The notes beneath the pieces were generated by a model. The model saw only the letters and a program-made list of their open reading frames with translations. It searched no databases and had not been told where the DNA came from. Shown piece after piece: positions 1 through 10,000 of a stretch of 33,196 nt of DNA; position 1 is the stretch's first letter, and each line of letters opens with the position of its first letter. The stretch spans positions 1-33,196 of the forward strand of contig JFHB01000278.1 in assembly GCA_000729835.1 (NCBI GenBank), written 5' to 3'. This stretch comes from Atkinsonella hypoxylon. Its lineage: Eukaryota; Ascomycota; Sordariomycetes; Hypocreales; Clavicipitaceae. Both the position numbers and the translations under genes were made by a program.

Positions 1-257
1 ACTATTTAAATAAATTAAGTAATAGAGTTAGTTACTCCTTAAGGAAGTATATAGAGTTATAGAAGCTTTATTGCTATTAAAATTATTATTATATTTCTAG
101 TTTCTTCTATAAATAGCACTTAGTTATAGCTTAACAGTAAATTAATAACTAAAAGTATCTTATATATTCTAAATTCTTTACTAAAAGCCTTTACTCCTTC
201 TAAAATATAAGTATTCTATATTGTAATCTTATTATAGACTATTATAAATAGTACTAG
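1..257. repeat. Direct repeat copy 1 (gypsy RT segment)
   Basis: This segment is a close copy of 32931-33196 in the same orientation. Both begin with the same run (actatttaaataaattaag) and both encode minus-strand gypsy RT. Differences are mainly transitions. It shows that G1 and G2 are two members of one gypsy family rather than two halves of one element, because both contain this part. Confidence 0.85.
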
Positions 258-470
258 CTATATCCCTTTATTCTTCTTTATTACTAAAAAGTAAGGGTTT
301 CTATAAGATTTATAGCTCTCTTTTAATAACCTATACTAAAGCTTCTTTTTTAATAAATTAACTAATCTCCTTTATAGACTAATAGATATTAATATTAACT
401 TTACTTTCTAAGCTCTATAAGCAATAGTATAGATAACTTAAGGTAGTGCAACTAAAGAATTAATTTTTCT
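1..470 (-). pseudogene. Reverse transcriptase N-terminal half of gypsy G1
   Basis: The minus-strand frame carries the conserved order expected of a Ty3/gypsy RT: an ALPQV-type linker before the domain, the YRNPYFLV block, an LLSYNQ block (normally with Asp where Asn is read) and the LPQG(V)TNS block. Frequent TAA/TAG codons replace Gln or Trp. The YxDD-type active-site box would lie just beyond the left edge. The same protein segment is encoded at 32931-33196, confirming the reading frame, because the two copies differ mostly by synonymous or RIP-type transitions. Confidence 0.75.
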
Positions 471-1379
471 ATACTCTAATAAGTTTTATACTAATGCTAC
501 CTCTTAGTTATAGAGAATTTCCTTAAAAATATTAACTTCTTTTACTATTAAATATTCTTATACTTATTTAACTATTTAATCTAAACGCTCTTTTATTATT
601 TAAAATCCTTAAAGCTTTTTACTAAATCTTTCTATAATATATTTAGTGTATTTTCTTAATTTATTTAAGTATACCTTTACCTCTTTCTACTTCTTCTATT
701 TCTACTTAAGATCTCTATTAGGTATAAATCTATTTAAAGGAATATTGTCTTTTAGTAGAATCTTATTAGCTTTTTGCTTATATAATATATTTACCTTTAG
801 ATTAATTAGTTATAATTGTTTTAAGAGCTAAATCTTCTCTATAGCCTCTTTAAGTTAGCTTCTATACTAGTTAGCTATTCCTTTTATTATAAGGTTAGTA
901 ATAGCTATATCTTTATTCTTTATTATTAGCACTAGCTCCTTATTATTATCTAACTTAGCTTTAAGACCTTCTTTAACTATTTAATTATAAACTAAATCCT
1001 TAAATAACTTATTAATTAAGATTAAATTAATACTAATAGCTACTACTTTATTTATTGTAGTTTTCTATTTAACACTTCTAATAACCCTTAAGACTAATAT
1101 AATATTACTAAAATAGTACTTTAAGAGGAGCTTACCTTCTTTATTACTATACTTAAAGATAACTTTAGCTATATATATAAAAGGTATTCTAAGGATTAAT
1201 TATATATATAAAGATTTTAGCGTAATATAAAAGTAAATTAATATTTAGATATTTCTAAGGTATAGCTTTATTATTACCTCTTTTAACATTATAAGCTTAT
1301 ATAATGTAAAAGATATAGTAGTAGTCTTTTACTTTATTAGAGTTATTCTTAAATTAAGCTCTTTAAAAAGGTCCTTAGT

Positions 1380-1440
1380 AATAATATTTCCTTATAAACT
1401 ATAATCTATAAAACTATTAATAAGTAAAGAGTTTAAGCTT
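1380..1440 (-). pseudogene. Aspartic protease motif of gypsy G1
   Basis: The minus strand reads INSFID followed by two changed residues and GNIITKDLF. This resembles the retropepsin active site, hydrophobic-D-(S/T)-G followed by a GNxI strand. The Gly of the D-S/T-G triad is not preserved. Its position between the gag-like and RT segments is as expected for gypsy gag-pol. It is too short and too mutated for certainty. Confidence 0.45.
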
Positions 1441-2636
1441 TTAAGTTATACTTAAAGGTAAAGTAAGTTCTATAAATAGCTTATAATTACTTTTAGCTTT
1501 AAAATACTATTTAATTCTTTAATATAAAGTACATTTACCTATAGGTTTATAATAGACTTCTTCTCTTTAATATAATTTCCTATATATTCTTATTTAATAT
1601 TCTATAAATCCTTCTAAATACTACTAAGTAGTTATCTTATACACTTATTAGTAATATCTTCTTTATTATTTTCTATTGTCTCTTTAACTATAGTAAACAT
1701 TATTTTAATAATATTAACTAATTAATCTTTTTACTCCTTAACTCTTTATCTCTTCCTTAGGATAAAATATAGAGGTATAACTTTAGCACTTATTCTATTA
1801 ATATAATAGACTTTATTAACACTATTTACTTATATTAAGCATTTATTCTCTATTACTTCTATAAGTATAAGCATTAGTTAGTATAGATCTTATAAGCTAA
1901 CTTTAATCTTTTTCTAAAAAATATCTTTAAATAATTATATAAGAAGCTATACTTTTATATCTATAGAGCTATTTTCCTTAGCTTTCTTTCCTTCTTTTTT
2001 AGCTTAGTTTCTTAAAGCTTCTTCTTACTTAATAGAGCATTATATCTCTATAGTATAAACTCTAAAGGGCTAGGCTATAATTCTCTTCTTAATTAGTGTA
2101 TAAAGGGTCCTTTTAGGTCTATATTTCTTTATCTTAAACGTTAAAGTTACTGTAGTACTATTAGTAAAGCCTCTCTTAAGAATAGCTTTTAGTAGAATAT
2201 ATATTAAATAATAATTAGAAATATTAATCTTATTAAAGATTTAATCTAATATCTTTCTCTCTTTCTTACTAAGCTTTTAATAGTTTAATGTTTTTCTACT
2301 AAATTCCTTAACTTAGAGATAATACTATCTTATAATATAGTAGTTAAAATAATTAACCTAGAATACTATAAGCCTATAAAGACAACTTTTTATACTAAAA
2401 AAGCTTTATATAAAAATAGGTAGTACTAGATTATTTAATTTTACTATTAAGATACTTACTTACTAATTATACTTTATAAAGCTAATCTTATTGTTATACT
2501 AGTAAAACTAGCATTAATCTATATAATAACCTTCTTTACTATAGTAATAGCAGTAATGCTACCTTATATAGCTTCTAGTTGCATAGGTCCTAAAGCTTTA
2601 AGCATTATTATATATATTAACAGCATTAATATATAT

Positions 2637-4426
2637 TTTGTCGACTTAAAACCAAACCCCTAAATGACTATACAGCCTACACTAAAGCAGGTAGCAATAT
2701 AGCGCACGTTAAGATCGAAGAGGATTAGCAGAGAGCGAGATATTTAACTGTATATACTATTAAACAATAGCAGGTAAGAAGATTAAATAATCTAAAAAGG
2801 CAGAAATAAAATATTAGTTGTAGCTTAGAAGATATATACGCAAAAAGAAGCTAAATGTATTAAAGTGTTATAATAAGTGTTAGAAATAGTAAAATAAGAT
2901 TCCTTAAGTATTAAGTAATGTAAATCGAAATAGGCTAAAAGATATTAATTAATTAAAAAGAATAAAGGCTAAAAGGAGCTAGCAAAAGCTACTTGCACAC
3001 TTCTTGCTTGCTTCCTTACTTAAAGACTATTCTATATACTAAGGTAATGCACACTCTTATAAGGAAAATCTATATATAGTATCCCCTATAAAGCTAATAT
3101 AAGAACGTAAGGGGGTAACCCTACTGTAATATAATACCTCTCTAGTTATAAATAAGCTTATAAAGCAAAACTTATAAGTAACTTAACCCTTTAGCTAATT
3201 CCTTTAATCCTAAAGTTCTAATCCCCTTATCTCTTATAATAGCTTTAGCGTCTTTAGTATATATAGTAGCGTCCCTCTTACTAGTAATAGTGTTCTTACA
3301 GCTAAGCGTTTTCCTTTATAATAAGCAACTCTTTCTTAGCGATTTACACTTTATTTAGCTGCCTTAAATGTAATTAATTAGTATCTTTTATTTACCTTAA
3401 TTATCTCTTACTAAGCGCTAGAATATAAGAGAGCTAGCAGTATAACACTAAGGTTTATATTAGTAATAGAATTATAGGCTATTATAGGCTATTTAGTAAT
3501 ATATCTTTAAGCTAATGCTTCTATTTAATTCTTTATAGTGTAGTATCCTTTAGTCTTAAGCGTTTATTTTACTGCCTTTATAACCTCTTTATCCCTTTAC
3601 CTAGATTTCTGCTTTTATACTAATAGTTCTATAAAACGTAAAGACAGCAGCTAATACTTTAAGTCCCTTAATTATTATAGAAGTTAGTTCTTACTATAAG
3701 ATTCTATTTAATCTTTTTATATAAGATCTTATAGTATACTAGAAATTCTAGTAAAAACCTCTAAATTATTTAGCAGTAGTAATAATAAAGAGCTTTATAA
3801 ATTAACTATAGGCTATAGCAGCACCTTAAACGTTATAATTAAAGACTTCTTTTATGCAAGAGAGAGTAGCTTATAATGTATAAGAGCCTAGCTAGGCTTA
3901 CTTATCTATATTAGAGAATGTAAACGCTATTCCCTTACTACTATTACTACTTTAATAGTTCTATTATAAATAATAGAATTACTATTAAATTAAATAGTAG
4001 TAATAAATTAATTCTCCTAAAGTTATATAAGCATTTATCTATTAACCTCTATTAACTATTTAATTACTTAATTATAATTACTTAAGGTAAAATTCTAGGC
4101 ATTAAGCTTCTTTAGAACAGAAATTCTACTACTAGTTATTTATAAGTAATATTTTAAGACAAAACGCTTTATAGTATCTTCCTAGAGGTAGCTAAGGTTA
4201 AAGCCTATAGTCTTAGCTTTTTTAATAACTATATATTTATTTATAAAACTAAGCTTATTTACTGCTATTGCGCGTAGAACTATTATAACCCTAGTAGTAC
4301 CTTTACAGTAGTTATAAGACTAATTAATAGAGTTATTAGTTATAACTTAGTTGTAAAGGTGTAGTTTAAATTTATTCTCTAACATTTAGGTAATTCTATA
4401 GTTACTGTACTAAGTGTAAGGTATAT
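2637..4426 (+). repeat. Unidentified repeat R, copy 1, interrupted by a copia LTR
   Basis: This block recurs as a direct repeat at 25975-27752. Both copies start with TTTGTCG followed by A/C-CT-T/C-AAAACCAAACCCC, and the two stay collinear to gtatat at 4426, where the copia LTR at 4427 cuts copy 1. Copy-to-copy differences are mainly RIP-type transitions. I do not recognise the family. I found no terminal inverted repeats and no target duplication. The first 500 bases have a charged plus-strand translation (for example VKIEED-QQRARY). The plus-strand frame of 3843-4425 is unusually free of stops, and its last 85 codons are conserved in copy 2. A DNA transposon, a Crypton-like element, part of a retroelement or a duplicated host gene family all remain possible. 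Confidence 0.8.
3843..4425 (+). pseudogene. Possible degraded coding region of repeat R, copy 1 (unknown protein)
   Basis: In this plus-strand frame I count about ten TAA/TAG codons in roughly 194, and only two in the last 86 or so. That is fewer than expected for DNA this rich in TA. The C-terminal part reads LYSIFLEVAKVKAYS, then a Cys-rich IYCYCA segment, then TFTVVIRLINRVISYN. Copy 2 encodes the same residues with conservative or RIP-type changes and is fully open over 72 codons at 27489-27707. No domain is recognised. The opposite strand also gives long charged stretches over 3300-3700, so the coding strand is likely but not proven. The frame is cut by the copia LTR at 4427. Confidence 0.4.
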
Positions 4427-4551
4427 TGTTATTAAAAATAAGCTACCCTGTATAGCCTATTTTTATGCTTGCTAGTTGCCTATTAGTTGCTCTATTACGT
4501 AACCCTAACTAGGTCTTGTTACGTTGATTTTTGGTAGAGATATCGCTGTTA

Positions 4552-4570
4552 CTAGATGTAAAACATCTAG
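4552..4570. other. LTR hairpin CTAGATG-n5-CATCTAG
   Basis: A perfect 7-bp inverted repeat with a 5-base A-rich loop lies near the start of the LTR. The same hairpin is at 5474-5492 and occurs in both reverse LTRs of element B. Its survival in all four copies marks it as an original part of the LTR, possibly a regulatory or RNA-processing structure. Confidence 0.55.
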
Positions 4571-4831
4571 AATTAACTAAGGTAAAGTTGCCTAACCTAT
4601 AGTTAACTTTAACTGCGATTTTCTCTACAACTAGTAATAGTAGAAATTCAAGAAGTATACTATTTAAAAGCTAAGAATTAGAGCTATTTAATAGTATAAT
4701 TATTAGATAGAGTTGCTTATAAGGGTTGCTTATTATTAGTAGAATTTGTTAAATTGTACACGTAAGCGTCTTGTTTGTATAGCTGTAAGTCGATTTTTTT
4801 GTTTTTATATAGTAAATCTTTTTGCGGAAAT

Positions 4832-4838
4832 TATAAAG
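4832..4838 (+). promoter_or_regulatory. Candidate TATA box of the copia LTR
   Basis: TATAAAG lies about 400 bp into the LTR and is kept in all copies (for example 5754-5760). In a TG...CA LTR this is a plausible U3 position for the element promoter. TA-rich DNA makes chance matches common, so the call rests on conservation only. Confidence 0.3.
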
Positions 4839-5134
4839 TAGCCTATAAGCTCCTTCTAGCAACTACAGCCTGCTAATATAGTTAGTAGGTCTATAAGGGA
4901 CTAGAAAGATTTAAGATTCTACTCTTACTAAGTTTGTTACAGCGCTCTCAATATAAAGATACCACTATTACAGTTATCTATTGCATTTACGTGATCTAGT
5001 ACTACACACTACAGCTTAATTTAGGCTGCTGCTGCTTCCACTACATAATAATTGCTAGGAGCAAATTATAGGTACTAAATCTAAGAGACCACTACCCTCT
5101 TAGATATCTAGTCCTATAATCCCTATTATTTTCA

Positions 5135-5155
5135 ATAGGTTATGAGCCCGGAAGA
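5135..5155 (+). other. Primer-binding site, initiator tRNA-Met half type
   Basis: Directly after the LTR end the sequence reads ATAGGTTATGAGCCCGGAAG. Its complement contains GGGCTCATAACC, the anticodon arm of initiator tRNA-Met with anticodon CAT. Copia elements are known to prime with a cleaved 5' half of this tRNA, so the site matches the anticodon region rather than the 3' CCA end. The site at 6059-6079 and the reverse one at 18171-18190 are the same site with RIP-type changes. Confidence 0.6.
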
Positions 5156-5362
5156 CCTATCTGCAAGCTGTTAGCCCGCTAAAATCTACTATTGTGTACT
5201 GTATTACCCACTAGAAGCTATATTAAGACCTGCGCTAGCAGCTATTGCTGCCAAAAATTAGTAGCTTACTAGAAGCTATTAATACCTGCTGCACATATAT
5301 CGCCAGCTACTATACTAGTATTTTCATTCTGCCCACCCTGTGCCTCCTGTACTCTATGCACC
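5135..5362 (+). mobile_element. Start of copia leader (element C), cut by element A
   Basis: These 228 bases match the first part of the untranslated leader of elements A (6059 on) and B (18190 downward). The match stops at CTATGCACC, where the LTR of element A begins with TGTTAAAAATAAGC. Element B continues past the equivalent point with TAGTGCATATACAC, so A is inserted inside this leader. A 5-bp target duplication would be GCACC (5358-5362), but the right-hand copy is not available because the 3' end of A is missing. Confidence 0.75.
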
Positions 5363-6058
5363 TGTTAAAAATAAGCTACCCTGTATAGCCTATTTTTATG
5401 CCTACTAGTTGCTCTATTACGTGATCCTCATTAGGTCTTGTTACGTTGATTTTTGGTAGAGATATCGCTATTACTAGATGCAAAACATCTAGAATCGACT
5501 AAGGCAAAGTTGCCTAACCTATAGTTAACTTTAACTGCGATTTTCTCTACAACTAGCAATAGTAGAAATTCAAGAAGTATACTATTTAAAAGCTAAGAAT
5601 TAGGGCTATCTAATAGTATAATTGTTAGATAGAGTTACTTATAAGAGTTGCTTATTATTAGTGGAATTTATTAAATTGTGCACGTAGGCGTCTCGTTTGT
5701 ATAGCTGTAAGTTAATTTTTTTGTTTTTATATAGTAAATCTTTTTATAGAAATTATAAAGTAGCCTATAAGCCCCTTCTAGCAACTACAGCCTGCCGATA
5801 TAGTTAGAGGGTCTATAAGGGACTAGAAAGATTTAAGATTCTACCCTTACTAACTTATTCGTTATAGCGCTCTTAATATAAAGATACTACTATTACAGTT
5901 ATCTATTGCCTCTACGTAATCTAGTACTATACACTACAGCTTAATTTAGGCCGCTGCTGCTTCCACTACGTAATAATTGCTAGGAGCAATTACAAGTGCT
6001 AAATCTAAGAGACTACTACCCTCTTAGATATCTAGTCCTATAATCCCTATTATTTTTA
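5363..6058 (+). repeat. 5' LTR of copia element A
   Basis: This 696-bp LTR starts TGTTAAAAATAAGC. Its end reads TTTTTA where the first LTR has TTTTCA, a single RIP-type CA-to-TA change of the terminal CA. It has the same length as the 3' LTR of B (696 bp). It contains the hairpin at 5474-5492 and TATAAAG at 5754-5760. Confidence 0.9.
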
Positions 6059-6079
6059 AAAGGTTATAAGCCCAGAAGA
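6059..6079 (+). other. Primer-binding site of copia element A (RIP-altered)
   Basis: The sequence AAAGGTTATAAGCCCAGAAG corresponds to ATAGGTTATGAGCCCGGAAG after the first LTR. Two G-to-A changes and one T-to-A change weaken the pairing with initiator tRNA-Met. Confidence 0.55.
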
Positions 6080-6373
6080 CCTATCTGCAAGCTGTTAGCC
6101 CGCTGAAAATCTACTATTGTGTACTATATTACCCACTAGAAGCTATATTAAGACCTGCGCTAGCAGCTATCGCTGCTAAAAATTAGTAGCTTGCTAGAAG
6201 CTATTAATACCTGCTGCATACATATTGCTAGCTACTATACTAGTGTTTTCATTCTGCCTACTCTATGCCTCCTGCACTCTATACACCCTATGTATATACA
6301 CTTTTGAAGCTATTCTTAATAGCTAGGTTCTATTGTTGCGCAACATTAAAATATATATATCTATATACATTAC

Positions 6374-6411
6374 ATTTGCACTGCAAATCGTTTTATTAGG
6401 CACTGCCTAAT
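6374..6411. other. Twin palindromes in copia leader A
   Basis: ATTTGCA-C-TGCAAAT (6374-6388) and ATTAGGCA-C-TGCCTAAT (6395-6411) are perfect odd-length palindromes six bases apart. Both are unchanged in element B (17861-17875 and 17838-17854), although they contain CA/TG sites that RIP could have hit. In retroelement RNAs, self-complementary leader hairpins can act in genome dimerisation; that role here is inferred. Confidence 0.55.
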
Positions 6412-7024
6412 CAATTATTTCTATTAAGAAATAAGCTTAGCGCTGCACTATATCGCTTGTTGTTGTACTGTTATCTTGTATATTGTGCACTCTATGCACC
6501 TCTGTTAGTAGCTATACTACAATTTATAGTGCACGCCTAACAGCTCTTGTTGCAGATATTCCTGTGTTTTCGGTTGCAGAATTAATTTATATAGTAATCC
6601 CACTGGTCGGGATTTTAAAGTGGGAATTAGCTAGATATCCCTAAATTAGCTGTGCCTAGGTCTCCACTAATTTGTTAGAACCTAATTAGAGAAGAATCTC
6701 CTGAATTTTTTAGCTAAAAATAGCTAGGACCTATGTTTTGTGTCCCTTGCAACCGCTTGTTAATCTAGTCTGCTATATAAATTATATGCGTATATAGATC
6801 GCAATATAACGCAGCCTTTAGAGCCTGTTATACCTGTTATGAAAGAAATTAGAGAAAAATCTTAGTATAATTTCTGAAGATATAGGGCACTTCTAGGCCT
6901 ATAATAGAGCAATCTATTGATATCTATAGAGGTTATTACCTGTTATTTACTACTATTTCCACTGTAATTTAGCTATAATTAGCTATAAAAGAGCGTTAAA
7001 TTAGCTACTTTTTAAACCCTTAAA

Positions 7025-10000
7025 ATAGCACTAAAAGGAACAGGCAAGGGAAAGAGCATAAGCCCTAAACGGGGTAGTGGTTCTAGTACACCAGCTACAG
7101 CTGCTACTAGCTTTCCTGGTCTAGTAAGGTCCCCCCCTCAGCTAGTAGATTCCTCTTCTAATAAAGAAGATTATACAGCTAAGAAGGCTCTAAAAGAAGC
7201 TAGATTAGCTTCTAAAAGAGTAGTGCAAGTCTATAATGTACAAGCTAACCTAAAAGCTTAAATAGATAAGCAATAAGAGACCCTAAATAGATTTATTAGG
7301 TATAGTGAAGCAAAACAAAGCCAAAATGAAGGTAATATAGCTAATTTACTAAGTAAATTAGATACTATAATTACATCTATAAGTAATCTCTCTATAGAGT
7401 CTCCCTCTAAGGTAGTAGATCCTGTTACTTCTAAAAGAGCTTCTAAAGTCTCTTTTAAAGTCCCTAAACCTTCTAGTTCCTCTAATAGTGCTACTTTTCT
7501 GCCTGCTTTTAATAAAGGCACTATAAAAGAGTTAAATAAGAAGGTCTACTCTATTCTAGAGGCTGCTAAGCTAAAAGGCCCTAAAAATTTTAAACAGTAG
7601 AAGTAAGCTTTAACTATTTAATTTAGAGCACTAGGATTCCCTTAATTTATTAATAATCCTAGTATAGCTAGTACTTTAGTAGATTTAGAATAAGCTATTA
7701 TCCTTATAATTATAAGAGATAGTTGCTAATCTAGACCTTAAGCTGCTATAAGCTAGCATAAGTCCCCTGTAGATGCCTATAATGTTCTAGTTAGGCAATA
7801 TTTGCAGAGTGCTAAAATACAACGTAGTACGCTATATGCTAGTTATTACAACTTATTGTTTTCGAACTATAAGGGATCTTTAGAGGCTTTTAATGCTGAA
7901 TTTAATAATTTACTAGCTAGATTACAGCTCTATAGTGTAGCTATTAATCCTATTAACTAGGTAAATTATTATATTAATGCTTTAAAGAAGACCTTCTCTA
8001 GCTGGGCTAAAAGGCAGCGATATTCTATTAGAGCTGCTAGAGCACAAGGTCTATCTGTAAAAATACTGAATTTACAGTTCCTTATAGCTAACTTATTAGA
8101 AGAATAAAGAGATAAAAGCTCCTCTATATCTAAGGCTCTTAGTTATAAAGCTTCTAATTCTAATGGTTCTAATAATAAGGCTAATTAAGGAAAGAATCCT
8201 CCTAATTAGAAGAAGAATTCCGATTCTAATTCTAACGATTCTAATGCCTCTAAAGATACAGATAAAGCCTTTAAGAATAAGAAGAAGTAGAAGGGCCGAA
8301 GAAGAAGTAACAAAAACTCTAGGAATAAGGATAGAGAAGCTGCTTTTGCTATAGGTTGCTATAACCTATCTACTAGCAACTAGGATACTATAGATTCCAA
8401 TAGTGAATCTAGCAGTTCTAGTAGTAATAATTCTTACGATTCAGATACAGAATCCACTACTAGTGATACTAGTACTACTAGTAATAATACCCCTTCTTTT
8501 AACTATTCTAATGGAATAATTAAAAACTCCTTACTATACAATATAGGTTCTACCTATTATATAGTCAACAATAAAGCATTTTTTAGGACTTTTAAGCCTA
8601 TAAAAAAGGGTAAAACCGCGCGTATTACTACTGGAGGAGGTCCTATTTATCCTAAAGGATAGGGAACTGCTGTATTCTAGGTACTAGTTAGTACAAATCC
8701 AGCTAAATACAGGCCTTTAGCTCTAAAGGATGCTCTATATTGCCTAGGTTTAGATACTAACCTAATTAGTGGTCTAAAGCACTATTTAACAGGGGGCACT
8801 CTCCTTAGAAATCAGCTATTTCTAGCTAATAGAAGCTGCTATAGGCTTCTAAATCCCAAAAAGTATAGTTTCTTTCTACAGCTTAAGGGGCAAGAGACCC
8901 CTAGAGTATGTAAAAACCACGCTAATCTCTCTTATATAGGATTTCTAGCTAGTAATAGTTATAATAGCGATTATAATGCTAGTTATCCTATAGAGGTTTA
9001 AATCCCTTAACAGCCTAGTTTTAATTTAGAGGAATATAGCTGAATTAAGGAATTATTTAATTTTAAAGAAGATAATACTAATAACGATGCTATAGAGCTA
9101 TTAGCCCTAGTTCCTAAACGGGCTCCTAGTTAGATTCCTTCTAATAACGGGGATTTAGAAGGTCTAAATCCTGAGTTGCTAGATATTGGAGGAAATAGCT
9201 GTCTAGATCCCTTAAACGAGGCCTGTAGTTCTTAAGAGATCTAGCAAGATAGGGAGCAACAGGAAGCTAGCTCTAATAATAATTCTAGTAGTAATTCTCC
9301 TATTACTGCTTCTTCTTCCTATAAGAAGCTCCTAGAATTAGCTGCTACTTAGTATATTAGATTAGGGCATATAGGACTCCCTTTACTAAAGAAGACTGCT
9401 TCTATTACTAAAGGAATCCCTAATTTTTCGAAAATTAAGGAAAAGGATTTTAACTGCCTAGCTTACAATTAGGCTAAAGCTGTTAGAAGACCTAGCAAGC
9501 ATGCTATTCCTAACCCCTCTAGATGTTTAGATATTATAGAGGGAGATACCGTTAAAATAGAGCCTATACTGCACAATAAGAGGCCTCTAGTTCTTTTTCT
9601 AATTAATAGAAAATTACAGTATAAGTAGTCTTTTAATCTAGCTAATAAAGAGAGTTCTACTCTTTATAGCTGTATTAAAGGCTTCTTTAAGGAATTAAAA
9701 AACTAGTATAACTGCTACCCTAAACACCTTTATTTTAATAGTAGTACAGAAATTAATACTAGGTTGTAAGCTTAGCTATCTTCTAAGGGTATTTACTTTA
9801 GCACCTCTTGCCCCTATATTTATAAACAGAATAGGCTAATAGAGAGAGCTATAAGGGTACTTCTAGACCGTTTGCGTGCTACCCTACAGTAGTTACAATT
9901 ACCTCTATATCTATAGTCTTACATCCTTCCTACTATAGTGGATTTAGTTAATACTACTGCGAATAGTACTAAACTACTAAGTCCTAAACAGCTATATCTA

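Larger units (their letters stand above)
1..2636 (-). mobile_element. Ty3/gypsy fragment G1 (gag, protease, start of RT), RIP-degraded
   Basis: Read on the minus strand with TAA/TAG stops treated as former Gln/Trp codons, this stretch gives a gypsy-type polyprotein. A charged gag-like region fills roughly 2500-1500. A retropepsin-like stretch (INSFID, then GNIIT) lies near 1440-1380. The beginning of the reverse transcriptase lies at about 470-1, with recognisable pieces YRNPYFLVIKK (about 320-270) and LPQGVTNSITQF (about 50-5), matching the RT of a known ascomycete gypsy lineage. Many catalytic Asp codons appear as Asn. The RT runs off the left edge of the window, so RNase H and integrase are not seen here. 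The 5' side (higher coordinates) stops where repeat R1 begins, and no LTR is visible. The element cannot be active. The gypsy assignment is firm for RT, good for protease, and by position only for gag. Confidence 0.75.
4427..5134 (+). repeat. Copia 5' LTR (probably of element C)
   Basis: This is a forward LTR of about 708 bp that begins TGTTA, ends TTTTCA (TG...CA) and is followed directly by the primer-binding site. It matches the LTRs at 5363-6058 (forward) and 11093-11788 and 18191-18891 (reverse) along its whole length. The start reads TGTTATTAAAAATAAGC, three bases longer than TGTTAAAAATAAGC in the other copies. It carries the small CTAGATG/CATCTAG hairpin and a TATAAAG box. Because A is inserted into the leader behind this LTR, and C (23073-25974) is a forward copia body lacking its 5' end, I infer that this LTR belongs to C. 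Confidence 0.85.
6059..7024 (+). mobile_element. Untranslated leader of copia element A
   Basis: About 970 bp lie between the LTR and the gag start. There is no reading frame of interest. The leader is collinear with that of element B (18190 down to 17241) and keeps many CA and TG dinucleotides. It holds two adjacent perfect palindromes (6374-6388 and 6395-6411), a possible dimerisation or packaging signal, and several AGCTA-rich inverted repeats near 6690-6740. Confidence 0.7.

Noticed and set aside
646..831. 61-codon plus-strand open frame rich in Phe, Leu and Tyr
   Set aside because: It lies opposite gypsy G1, in the stretch between protease and RT, and is an antisense by-product of TA-rich DNA.
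2637..4426. Tc1/mariner, pogo or Helitron identity for repeat R
   Set aside because: No terminal inverted repeats, no TA duplication that can be told from TA-rich background, no Helitron CTRR end and no DDE or Rep motif could be found.
5135..5155. tRNA gene fragment
   Set aside because: Only the anticodon-arm complement is present, directly after an LTR in three copies, with no cloverleaf around it; a primer site explains it better.
6374..6411. CRISPR-like repeats
   Set aside because: The two palindromes differ in sequence and there is no array of repeats and spacers; the setting is an LTR retrotransposon leader.
7258..7521. 87-codon minus-strand open frame, and its mirror at 16753-16944 (plus)
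   Set aside because: Both are antisense to copia gag in A and B, whose sense frames are supported by collinearity and domain order.
8163..8354. Plus-strand frame rich in Arg/Ile/Leu
   Set aside because: Out of frame with gag of element A; the true frame there encodes the Ser/Asn/Lys-rich gag tail.
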